Assembly (NCBI GenBank): GCA_016649525.1 | Contig: JAENXM010000124.1 | Coordinates: 1-5,488 of the forward strand | Direction: 5' to 3' | Length of the DNA: 5,488 nt | DNA from: Actinomycetota bacterium | GTDB lineage: Bacteria > Actinomycetota > Geothermincolia > Fen-727 > Anoxymicrobiaceae | Shown: positions 1 to 5,488 of the stretch, piece after piece | Layout: each line of letters begins with the position of its first letter | Position numbering within the stretch: position 1 is the stretch's first letter | Program-made: the position numbers and the translations under genes | The notes under the pieces: model-generated | Databases searched by the model: none | Told to the model about the DNA's origin: nothing | The model's input: the letters and a program-made list of their open reading frames with translations, nothing else

Positions 1-1
1 A

Positions 2-1585
2 ATAATGCACGTTGAGTATTCAGTTATGGGCGGGTACTTCAATAACTATAACTACTACGACTTCAGCCTGGCGCAGTCGGGCGAGCAGCGGCTGATTTTC
101 GAGACGGCCAGGTATAACACCGGTACTGCCACTTACTACGATTTCAAGAAGTACTACACGGAGAGCAGGGCTGGCTCGTGGGGGGACCCGGAGCAGGTCC
201 TGCAGATTGACTTGAGCGGAGCTTCGGTCATCTATGTGGACGCTAACGAGCGGGTGACCGCGCGGCTCAGAGGAACTGAATCGGGGAAGAATGTTTTTTA
301 CTACTCGATGCAGAGGAGCCCCACGCCTCCCGCGTACACCTACTTCTTCGCGGAGGGAACGACGCGACCGGGATTCCAGGAATGGATAAGCCTGCAGAAC
401 CCCGGCGAGCAGGGGGCGAATGTGACAATAACCTACATGCTGGGGACCGGCGAGAACAGGGATCAGACTGTGGTGGTCTCGCCCCATTCAAGGCTCACTG
501 TGGACGTCAACACGTTCGTCGGCGCGGACCAGGACGTATCGGCGAGGGTATCGAGCGACCAGCTCATAGTCGCCGAGCGCCCGATGTACTTCGATTACAG
601 GGGCTTGACGGGAGGGGACGACGCTGTCGGGTCCATCGATACCGGCCGTGTATGGTACTTCGCGGAGGGGACCACACGCAGCGGCTTCCAGGAGTGGTTG
701 ACGCTTCAGAACCCCTCGGACTACAACACGACGGTGGACATCACCTACATGCTCGGTGACGGGAGCACGATGACGCAGCAGGTCACGGTGGCGGCCAGGA
801 CCCGCGCGACGGTAGATGTTAATGCTTTTGTCGGCCCCGAGCAAGACGTGTCGATGAAGGTCGAGAGCCCCGACGCAGGAATAGTAGCGGAGCGCCCGAT
901 GTACTTCGACTATCACGGCTACGCGGCCGGAGGCCACAACGTTGTGGGGAGTCAGAGCCGGGCGAGCAGGTGGTACTTCGCGGAGGGCACGACGCGTAGC
1001 GGCTTCGACACCTATCTGTGCCTGCAGAACCCGAACTCCGTGAGCGGCAGCGCGACGATCACTTACATCCTCGGCGACGGCTCAACTCGGAATCAGACCA
1101 TATCGCTTCCAGCCACCAGCAGGCAGACGGTAAGGGTGAGCGACATCGTTGGCACCGAGAAGGACGTGTCGATCGTTGTTGACGCAAACACACTGATAAT
1201 TGCCGAGCGCCCCATGTACTTCAACTACCACGGCTTCGCGCCCGGAGGACACAACGCGATGGGCGGATTTGCGCCCAAGAACTCCTGGTTCTTCGCTGAG
1301 GGCACGACCCGTGAGGGTTTCGAGGAGTGGTTATCGCTCGAGAACCCGGGAGTCGTAAACGCGAACGTGACCCTCACCTATATGCTCGGCGACGGCTCTG
1401 TGATTTCTCAAAACGTCGCGGTGCCAGCGCACACGCGGGTGACTGTGGATGTTAACACGGCTGTCGGGCCGGACAAGGACGTATCGGTATCCGTATGGAG
1501 CGACCGGGGCATCGTGGCGGAGCGCCCGATGTACTTCGACTACCACGGGATGTGGCCCGGCGGTTCGGACGTGATGGGTCTTTAA
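2..1585 (+). CDS. Surface/secreted protein with four tandem 'FAEGTTR...AERPMYF' repeats, 5'-truncated
   Basis: The frame is open to the left edge. The first ATG (position 5) has no visible ribosome-binding site, and the protein starting there has no signal peptide, so the true start probably lies upstream. Numbering from that ATG gives 526 residues. Residues 1-105 are rich in Tyr and Asn with alternating beta-strand-like stretches, and I do not recognise them. A Pro-rich linker (SPTPP, about 106-110) leads to four tandem repeats starting near residues 113, 217, 323 and 428. Each repeat reads roughly [WY][YF]FAEGTTRxGF, then L.LQNP, then TYMLGDGS, then R.TV.V, then VG..DVS, and ends with AERPMYF.Y.G...GG. 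This pattern suggests a beta-sandwich module. The stop falls at the end of the fourth repeat, so no C-terminal anchor or sortase signal is present. From memory such repeats occur in actinobacterial surface proteins. A role in adhesion or as a cell-wall or S-layer-like stalk is inference. The repeat architecture is certain, but the function is unknown. Confidence 0.85.
   Translation: MMHVEYSVMGGYFNNYNYYDFSLAQSGEQRLIFETARYNTGTATYYDFKKYYTESRAGSWGDPEQVLQIDLSGASVIYVDANERVTARLRGTESGKNVFYYSMQRSPTPPAYTYFFAEGTTRPGFQEWISLQNPGEQGANVTITYMLGTGENRDQTVVVSPHSRLTVDVNTFVGADQDVSARVSSDQLIVAERPMYFDYRGLTGGDDAVGSIDTGRVWYFAEGTTRSGFQEWLTLQNPSDYNTTVDITYMLGDGSTMTQQVTVAARTRATVDVNAFVGPEQDVSMKVESPDAGIVAERPMYFDYHGYAAGGHNVVGSQSRASRWYFAEGTTRSGFDTYLCLQNPNSVSGSATITYILGDGSTRNQTISLPATSRQTVRVSDIVGTEKDVSIVVDANTLIIAERPMYFNYHGFAPGGHNAMGGFAPKNSWFFAEGTTREGFEEWLSLENPGVVNANVTLTYMLGDGSVISQNVAVPAHTRVTVDVNTAVGPDKDVSVSVWSDRGIVAERPMYFDYHGMWPGGSDVMGL
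341..1582 (+). repeat. Four in-frame tandem coding repeats of about 315 nt
   Basis: The units begin at about 341, 653, 971 and 1286, each at the [WY][YF]FAEG codons. The end block GAGCGCCCGATGTACTTCGA lies at 575-594, 890-909 and 1520-1539, with a two-substitution version at 1205-1224, so all four are exactly 315 nt apart. The remaining parts of the units have diverged at the DNA level while keeping the protein motifs. This suggests old duplication under protein-level constraint, with some homogenisation of the AERPMYF block possible. Confidence 0.9.
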
Positions 1586-1596
1586 CTCGGCTTCTT

Positions 1597-1656
1597 CCTT
1601 TAGACCGGCCTCTTAGGCCGGGATAAGAGAACCGGGCTGAGAGCCCGGTCTAAAGG
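1597..1656. repeat. Double-hairpin intergenic repeat, copy A
   Basis: The ends form a perfect 12-bp inverted repeat, CCTTTAGACCGG (1597-1608) and CCGGTCTAAAGG (1645-1656). Inside it are two local hairpins. Hairpin I is CCGGCC (1605-1610), loop TCTTA, GGCCGG (1616-1621). Hairpin II is ACCGGGCT (1631-1638), loop GAG, AGCCCGGT (1642-1649). The linker is GATAAGAGA. The element is a diverged relative of the two identical copies at 4269-4321 and 4379-4431. It starts 12 nt after the stop of the repeat-protein gene, so it will lie in that 3' UTR. It may stabilise or end the message, but there is no T-run for a classical intrinsic terminator. It resembles REP/BIME elements in form. Confidence 0.85.
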
Positions 1657-1672
1657 TGGAATGAATTCACAA

Positions 1673-1691
1673 TTCAAGACCTGACCCCATC
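1673..1691 (+). repeat. 19-nt motif, left arm of inverted pair
   Basis: TTCAAGACCTGACCCCATC is the exact reverse complement of 4227-4245. It lies 16 nt after hairpin copy A and 56 nt before the acylase start codon. The two arms bracket the acylase gene. I recall similar AAGACCTGACCCC strings as dispersed intergenic repeats in many bacterial genomes, sometimes near REP-associated (Y1-type) transposases, but that is memory and was not searched. Confidence 0.8.
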
Positions 1692-1736
1692 TGAGGCTCC
1701 GCATCGCCGTGATATCATTACGGGGCTGAACAACCC

Positions 1737-1743
1737 TGGAGGA
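1737..1743 (+). promoter_or_regulatory. Ribosome-binding site of the acylase gene
   Basis: TGGAGGA contains a full GGAGG core (1738-1742), 5 nt before the ATG at 1748. It fixes that ATG as the start. The hydrophobic N-terminal segment begins a few residues later, as expected for an exported acylase. Confidence 0.85.
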
Positions 1744-1747
1744 CAAA

Positions 1748-4210
1748 ATGCGGAAAATTGGCAAAGCCCTTGGTATCGGTGCGGCGTCCGGACTGGCAGC
1801 CGCCGCTGCTTATCTCATCGCGCGGCTCCGGCTTTCCATGCCGCGCACGAGCGGAGAGCTCGAGATCCCATGCCTCGAGGATGAGGTGGAGGTCGTCTAC
1901 GACAGGGCCGGCATACCCCACATTTCCGCGAAGAGCAACGAAGACGGGTTCAGGGCGCTCGGCTATGTGGTGGCGCAGGACCGCATGGTGCAGATGGATG
2001 TCATGCTACGGGTCGCGAAGGGCACGCTCTCCGAGGTCGTGGGAGGCATGGCCCTCGAGATGGACCGCTTCATGCGGACCATCGGCCTCCACAGGTCCGC
2101 AAAGCAGTTCGAGATGAAACTCGACAAGGAGTCGAAGGACACGCTCGAGGCCTACTGCGAGGGGGTCAACGCCTATCTATCCCGTCCGGGCATCAGGCTT
2201 CCGTTCGAGTTCATGTTCCTCAAGGGAAGGCCCGCTCCCTGGGAGCCCGCGGACTGCCTGACCTACGGCCTCTTCGTCACGTGGCTCCTAGACGCGTTCT
2301 GGCCACACAAGCTGATGCGGGAGAACCTGGTGCGCACGCTCGGGCTAGAGAGGGCTCTGGATCTTCTTCCGGAGACCGCCGAGTACAACAACCCGCCGGT
2401 AAAGGTAAAAGGGCCCGGCGTGAAGGTTGACCCGATCGAGCCCGGCGAGCAGATCGACTGGGGGTTCGGGAGCGAGGGCGCAGGAGGAGAATGGCTCAGC
2501 GGGGCCAAGCCCGCTTCCGTTTTCGGTTCGAACAACTGGGTCCTGGACGGCTCGCGTACCAACACAGGCAAGCCAATCCTCTGCGGAGACCCTCACATCC
2601 AGCACAACGCCCCCGGGGTTCTCTTCCTCTGCCACCTCATGACGCAGGACTACAACGTAATAGGCGCCGCGTTCCCCGGCATACCTGTTGTTGCATACGG
2701 TCACAACGGGTACTGCGGGTGGAGCGCAACGGCCATGTGCCCCGATGTCATCGACCTCTTTACGGAGACCTTCGAGAGCGAGGATTCGGAACGGTACCTG
2801 TACAAGGATGAATGGCTGGACGCGGAGGTCATCGAGGAGGAAGTAAAGATACGCTTCTCAAAGCCGAAAAGGCTGAAGGTGCTCGTAACCCGGCACGGCC
2901 CGATAATAAAGCGTCAGGGCAGCAAGGGTCTCGCCCTGAAGTGGATGAGCCACGACCCGGCGTTCGACTCGCTCGGGGCCTTTTTGAGGCAGAACCGTGC
3001 GAAGTCCTGGGACGAGTTCAACGCCGCCATGGAGAACTTCGTGGGGCCGGCTATGAACCAGGTGTATGCCGATATCGACGGGAACATCGGCTATGTTGCG
3101 GCGGCAAAGGTTCCTGTAAGAGCGAAAGGCGATGGCACCCTTCCCGCGAGCGGTTCGGGAGGGGAGTGCGAGTGGGTGGATATTATACCGTTCGACAAGA
3201 TGCCCCGCGCCTTCAATCCAAAGGAAGGTTTCCTCGCGACCGCGAACTCGAAGATTGTGAGCGACGGCTACCCGGAGCTAATAACGAAGGTCTGGGAGGC
3301 GCCCTACAGGAACGGCCGCATCTCCGAGCTCCTGCGCGCGAAAGAGAAGTTCTCGCCCGGGGAGATGCCGAAGATTCACGCGGATGTCTTCACCTTCCCC
3401 GGGAGACGGTTCGCGGAGATGGCTGTGAAGGCGGCGGAGGGAAAGGAGATATCACCCGGCGCGCGACTCGCGGTGGAGTGCTTCCGCGAGTGGGATTACC
3501 AGGCCCGCGCTGACTCGCCCGCCATGACCGTATACTTTTACTCGTGGAAGCACCTCCAAGAGAAGCTCCTCCGGCACAGGCTGGGTGGCGCGCTCTTCAA
3601 GGAGTACACTTGCAGCGCCGTCACACTCAACCTGGCGATGGAAAACCTGCTCTCCAGAGCCGATGACTTCTGGCTCCCCCCGGGCTACGGCTCGTTCGAC
3701 GAGGTTATCCTGGAGTCGCTCGAGGAGGGGATCTCGGAGCTCGAGTGCTTGTTCGACACGTCCGACCAGTCGGCGTGGAAGTGGGGCGAGATTCACTCCC
3801 TCACGTGCCAGAGCCTGCTCGGTCTCTTCTGGCCGCTTACAAAGATATTCAACGTCGGTCCGGTTCCCCTGGACGGCGAGGGTGACACGGTCAACGCGGG
3901 ACCTGCGGCTAGCGACTGCCAGTCGCAGCTGCTCTCGAGGGGAACCATGGGCGGCAACACTGAGATGGCAATCCTGCCGGACTGCACCTCTCACGCGGCC
4001 TACGGCGGTCCGGTGCTCAGGATGATTCTAGACTTCAGCGACCTCGATAAGTCTGTCGCGGTGGTCGATGTCGGACAGTCCGGCCACCGCCTGAGCCCCC
4101 ACTACAGGGACCACTTCGAGCGCTGGTGCAAGGTCGAGTACTTCCCGCTCCCTTACTCGAAGAAGGAGATACTCGAGCATGCGGACGGCATACTGAACCT
4201 GGTCCCCTGA
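1748..4210 (+). CDS. Penicillin acylase family Ntn hydrolase precursor, membrane-anchored
   Basis: This is an 820-residue precursor of an amide-bond hydrolase of the penicillin amidase (peptidase S45) family. Residues about 7-26 (GIGAASGLAAAAAYLIA) form a signal or anchor helix with no lipobox, so the enzyme is probably held outside the membrane. Residues about 30-260 are the alpha chain plus linker, with the family-typical YDRAGIPHISAKS and GYVVAQDRMVQMD. Autocleavage is expected between Gly260 and Ser261 in FGSNNWVLDGSRT, giving a beta chain of 560 residues, close to the usual size. In beta numbering, as I recall it from E. coli penicillin G acylase, the key residues fall in register: Ser261 (B1, nucleophile), His283 (B23), Ala329 (B69, oxyanion hole), Asn500 in ATANSKI (B240), Arg524 (B264), and Asp333/Ile335/Asp336 (B73/75/76, calcium site). 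His rather than Gln at B23 is a feature of cephalosporin and acyl-homoserine-lactone acylases. The physiological substrate (acyl-homoserine lactone, acyl-peptide, other amide) cannot be read from the sequence. No frameshift or missing catalytic residue is seen. Confidence 0.95.
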   Translation: MRKIGKALGIGAASGLAAAAAYLIARLRLSMPRTSGELEIPCLEDEVEVVYDRAGIPHISAKSNEDGFRALGYVVAQDRMVQMDVMLRVAKGTLSEVVGGMALEMDRFMRTIGLHRSAKQFEMKLDKESKDTLEAYCEGVNAYLSRPGIRLPFEFMFLKGRPAPWEPADCLTYGLFVTWLLDAFWPHKLMRENLVRTLGLERALDLLPETAEYNNPPVKVKGPGVKVDPIEPGEQIDWGFGSEGAGGEWLSGAKPASVFGSNNWVLDGSRTNTGKPILCGDPHIQHNAPGVLFLCHLMTQDYNVIGAAFPGIPVVAYGHNGYCGWSATAMCPDVIDLFTETFESEDSERYLYKDEWLDAEVIEEEVKIRFSKPKRLKVLVTRHGPIIKRQGSKGLALKWMSHDPAFDSLGAFLRQNRAKSWDEFNAAMENFVGPAMNQVYADIDGNIGYVAAAKVPVRAKGDGTLPASGSGGECEWVDIIPFDKMPRAFNPKEGFLATANSKIVSDGYPELITKVWEAPYRNGRISELLRAKEKFSPGEMPKIHADVFTFPGRRFAEMAVKAAEGKEISPGARLAVECFREWDYQARADSPAMTVYFYSWKHLQEKLLRHRLGGALFKEYTCSAVTLNLAMENLLSRADDFWLPPGYGSFDEVILESLEEGISELECLFDTSDQSAWKWGEIHSLTCQSLLGLFWPLTKIFNVGPVPLDGEGDTVNAGPAASDCQSQLLSRGTMGGNTEMAILPDCTSHAAYGGPVLRMILDFSDLDKSVAVVDVGQSGHRLSPHYRDHFERWCKVEYFPLPYSKKEILEHADGILNLVP

Positions 4211-4226
4211 GCAGAGGTCAGCTGAG

Positions 4227-4245
4227 GATGGGGTCAGGTCTTGAA
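4227..4245 (-). repeat. 19-nt motif, right arm of inverted pair
   Basis: GATGGGGTCAGGTCTTGAA is the exact reverse complement of the motif at 1673-1691. It begins 16 nt after the acylase stop codon and is followed after 23 nt by hairpin copy B. The sequence matches the left arm across all 19 nt and diverges on both sides. Confidence 0.8.
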
Positions 4246-4268
4246 ACGTGACTTATTAACCATTATTG

Positions 4269-4321
4269 AGCCCGGCCTCTCAGGCCGGGATCGGTGAACC
4301 GGGCTGAGAGCCCGGTCTAAA
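4269..4321. repeat. Double-hairpin intergenic repeat, copy B
   Basis: Hairpin I is CCCGGCC (4271-4277), loop TCTCA, GGCCGGG (4283-4289). The linker ATCGGTGA follows, then hairpin II, ACCGGGCT (4298-4305), loop GAG, AGCCCGGT (4309-4316), then CTAAA. It is identical over 53 nt to copy C. It lies in the 3' flank of the acylase gene and may serve as an mRNA 3'-end structure. It lacks a following T-run. Confidence 0.9.
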
Positions 4322-4338
4322 CCAAGGACTAAGGAAAA

Positions 4339-4349
4339 ACCGGCCTCTT
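4339..4349. repeat. Remnant of a hairpin-repeat left half
   Basis: ACCGGCCTCTT matches 1604-1614 of copy A exactly. The matching right side of the hairpin is absent (TCCGTG follows), so this looks like a decayed or truncated half-copy between copies B and C. Eleven GC-rich bases in a repeat-rich spacer could be chance, so the call is tentative. Confidence 0.4.
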
Positions 4350-4378
4350 CCGTGAATACTATTATTGTAGGAACCTTT

Positions 4379-4431
4379 AGCCCGGCCTCTCAGGCCGGGA
4401 TCGGTGAACCGGGCTGAGAGCCCGGTCTAAA
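4379..4431. repeat. Double-hairpin intergenic repeat, copy C
   Basis: This is a 53-nt perfect match to copy B, displaced by exactly 110 nt. Hairpin I is at 4381-4399 and hairpin II at 4408-4426. Just upstream, CCTTTAG (4374-4380) matches the left edge of copy A (CCTTTAG, 1597-1603), so the full element edge is probably CCTTTAG...CTAAA(A/G)G. It ends 8 nt before the Shine-Dalgarno of the next gene, so any message starting upstream carries it in the 5' leader. Confidence 0.9.
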
Positions 4432-4439
4432 AGTTACAC

Positions 4440-4444
4440 GGGAG
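4440..4444 (+). promoter_or_regulatory. Ribosome-binding site of the Pro-rich membrane protein gene
   Basis: GGGAG lies 6 nt before the ATG at 4451. The same frame has a stop at 4415-4417 inside copy C and no earlier start codon, so this site fixes the start. Hairpin II of copy C ends 13 nt upstream of it. Confidence 0.75.
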
Positions 4445-4450
4445 AACGCG

Positions 4451-5488
4451 ATGGTGGAAGAGAAGGGCAAGAAGAAGCGCCGCTCGAGGCGCCGCCGCGA
4501 GGAAGCCGAGGCCTTCGCTGAAGAGGAGCAGGTGAGGCGCCCGCCGGAGGCCGCGGGCCGACAGGTTTATCCCCCGCTGACGCCGCCCGAGACTCCTCCA
4601 GCTCAAGAGAAGCCATCCGCTCCCGCTCCGGTTGCCCCACCAAGCGTCGCGCCAGAGCCCGGGGCTCCGCCAGCGTCCCCGGAGCCCGCTACGCCCCCGA
4701 CCGTCAGCGAACAACGGGCTCAGGGTGGGCAAGTTCCGCCGCGTCCGGAGGGAGGGCAACCACCATCGGAACAGGGCCCACCACCACCCGCGGAAGGTTA
4801 CCCTCCACCTCCGGATTACTACGGAGGCGGGTATTACTGGCCGCAGTACGGGTGGTATCCGCCGCCTTATCCGCCTCCCGGATACGGGTACCCTCCGCAG
4901 CCCCCCGGGGCCGTTTATCCAACGGACCAGACCGGCCAGATACCGCCGGTCCAGCCGCCGGGAGCCTATCCACCGGCACCTCCGACGCTGCCACCGGCAC
5001 AGTTCCCGTTCCCGCCGGAAATGCCGCTGGCGGTAGGGCTCCTGGAAGAGGAGGAGGAGTTCAGGGAACTGGCCCGTGGTGAGGAGAAGCACTGGCGCAT
5101 CGACTTCAAGTGGGTTTTCGGCATCATGGCGGCCATGCTTCTTTTCGGCGCCCTGACCTGTGCGGGTTTCTACAGGGTTACGGGCCCGGGGAATGCGCAA
5201 CAGGTGCTGGTCCCCCTCATCGAGAGCACCACCCGGGTCAAACAACTTGTAAGTGAGAACTACAGTGACCTCCAGAGCAAGGCGCGCCGCACCGAGACGG
5301 CACGGATATACATCCCGGACATAGGAGTCGAGGTGTCGATCGAGGCCCGGACCGTGGGCACGCTCAGTGCCGACGAGCTGGCCGACAAGGTCATCAATGA
5401 GATCGCGCGGCGGATATACAACAGGGGTTACAAAGGAAACCTCCCGATGAAGCGCGCCGTGGGCGTCGGGGAGGATAGGGGAAAAGCC
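4451..5488 (+). CDS. Single-pass membrane protein with Pro/Tyr-rich N-terminal arm, 3'-truncated
   Basis: The frame is open for 346 codons to the window end. The protein starts with a highly basic, charged segment (KGKKKRRSRRRREEAEAF). A long low-complexity arm follows (about 35-200), rich in Pro with Ala/Glu first and then Pro/Tyr/Gly (for example PPPYPPPGYGYPPQPPG). An acidic patch LLEEEEEF precedes one hydrophobic helix at about 221-241 (WVFGIMAAMLLFGALTCAGFY). The remaining part, about 242-346, has helical stretches and a short beta-like segment IYIPDIGVEVSIEA (286-299), followed by a probable helix ADELADKVINEIARRIY. The basic, signal-less N-terminus predicts the Pro-rich arm in the cytoplasm and the C-terminal domain outside. 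I do not recognise the family. Pro-rich cytoplasmic arms on actinobacterial membrane proteins often bind partners or sit near division or cell-wall machinery, but here that is only an analogy. The antisense frame is open over much of the region because of the Pro-rich composition. The start, membrane helix and codon pattern favour this strand. Confidence 0.85.
   Translation, partial: MVEEKGKKKRRSRRRREEAEAFAEEEQVRRPPEAAGRQVYPPLTPPETPPAQEKPSAPAPVAPPSVAPEPGAPPASPEPATPPTVSEQRAQGGQVPPRPEGGQPPSEQGPPPPAEGYPPPPDYYGGGYYWPQYGWYPPPYPPPGYGYPPQPPGAVYPTDQTGQIPPVQPPGAYPPAPPTLPPAQFPFPPEMPLAVGLLEEEEEFRELARGEEKHWRIDFKWVFGIMAAMLLFGALTCAGFYRVTGPGNAQQVLVPLIESTTRVKQLVSENYSDLQSKARRTETARIYIPDIGVEVSIEARTVGTLSADELADKVINEIARRIYNRGYKGNLPMKRAVGVGEDRGKA

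Noticed and set aside
20..937. Minus-strand open frames across the repeat-protein gene
   Set aside because: They recur because the coding repeats recur, they have Arg/Val/His-rich sequences without recognisable motifs, and the plus-strand frame explains the region fully.
1597..1656. Classical rho-independent terminator after the repeat-protein gene
   Set aside because: Strong hairpins are present, but they are followed by CTAAAGG, not a T-run, and the same element recurs elsewhere as a repeat. A role at the 3' end is possible but not a standard intrinsic terminator.
1691..1718. Promoter for the acylase gene (CTGAGG, 16 nt, TATCAT)
   Set aside because: The -10-like TATCAT (1713-1718) is plausible and sits in a TGATATCA palindrome, but the -35-like hexamer matches only three of six consensus bases. 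This is too weak to annotate.
2812..3513. Plus-strand open frame of 233 codons inside the acylase gene
   Set aside because: The composition is rich in Arg and Gly and low in hydrophobic residues. It overlaps, in another frame, the conserved catalytic region of the acylase, so it is a shadow of GC-rich coding DNA.
4241..4269. Promoter for the last gene (TTGAAA followed by CATTAT or TATTGA)
   Set aside because: TTGAAA is a fair -35 box, but CATTAT is only 14 nt away and TATTGA matches poorly. TTGAA is also part of the 19-nt repeat, so the resemblance may be incidental.
4269..4431. CRISPR array
   Set aside because: There are only two identical units with internal double palindromes, one spacer of 57 nt that itself contains a repeat fragment, and no cas genes. 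This fits an intergenic REP-like family better.
4427..5245. Long minus-strand open frame (272 codons) opposite the Pro-rich gene
   Set aside because: It is an Arg/Trp/Leu-rich shadow of Pro-rich GC codons. It has no credible domain, and it conflicts with the plus-strand gene that has a good ribosome-binding site and a membrane helix.

Overview
The window is GC-rich bacterial DNA with three co-directional (+) protein genes, of which the first and last run off the window edges. The tandem 'FAEGTTR ... AERPMYF' repeats of the first gene are, as I recall them, typical of surface proteins in uncultured or thermophilic Actinobacteriota lineages. Frequent AGG and ATA codons in GC-rich DNA fit that idea. 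The lineage is an inference, because the window has no rRNA or other phylogenetic marker.

Layout. (1) 2-1585: the 3' part of a surface protein gene. About 110 residues of unrecognised sequence are followed by four tandem beta-rich repeats of about 105 residues. (2) 1586-1747: an intergenic region with a double-hairpin repeat (copy A), a 19-nt motif and the ribosome-binding site of the next gene. (3) 1748-4210: a complete penicillin acylase / N-terminal nucleophile (Ntn) hydrolase precursor of 820 residues. It has an N-terminal membrane anchor and an intact autoprocessing and catalytic set (Ser261, His283, Ala329, Asn500, Arg524). (4) 4211-4450: an intergenic region with the same 19-nt motif in inverted orientation, two identical 53-nt double-hairpin repeats (copies B and C) 110 nt apart, and a decayed half-copy between them. 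(5) 4451-5488: the 5' part of a gene for a single-pass membrane protein with a long Pro/Tyr-rich N-terminal arm. I do not recognise it as a named family.

All three products look envelope-associated: a secreted or surface repeat protein, a membrane-anchored exported hydrolase and a membrane protein. Each gene is separated from the next by repeat-rich intergenic DNA, so they need not form one operon. The least ordinary part is the non-coding DNA. The acylase gene is bracketed by an inverted pair of 19-nt motifs, each with a double-hairpin element on its outer side. The two hairpins of each element are near-inverted copies of one another with complementary loops. This looks like a REP/BIME-type or MITE-like repeat family. 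I see no transposase, CRISPR array, tRNA or rRNA in the window.
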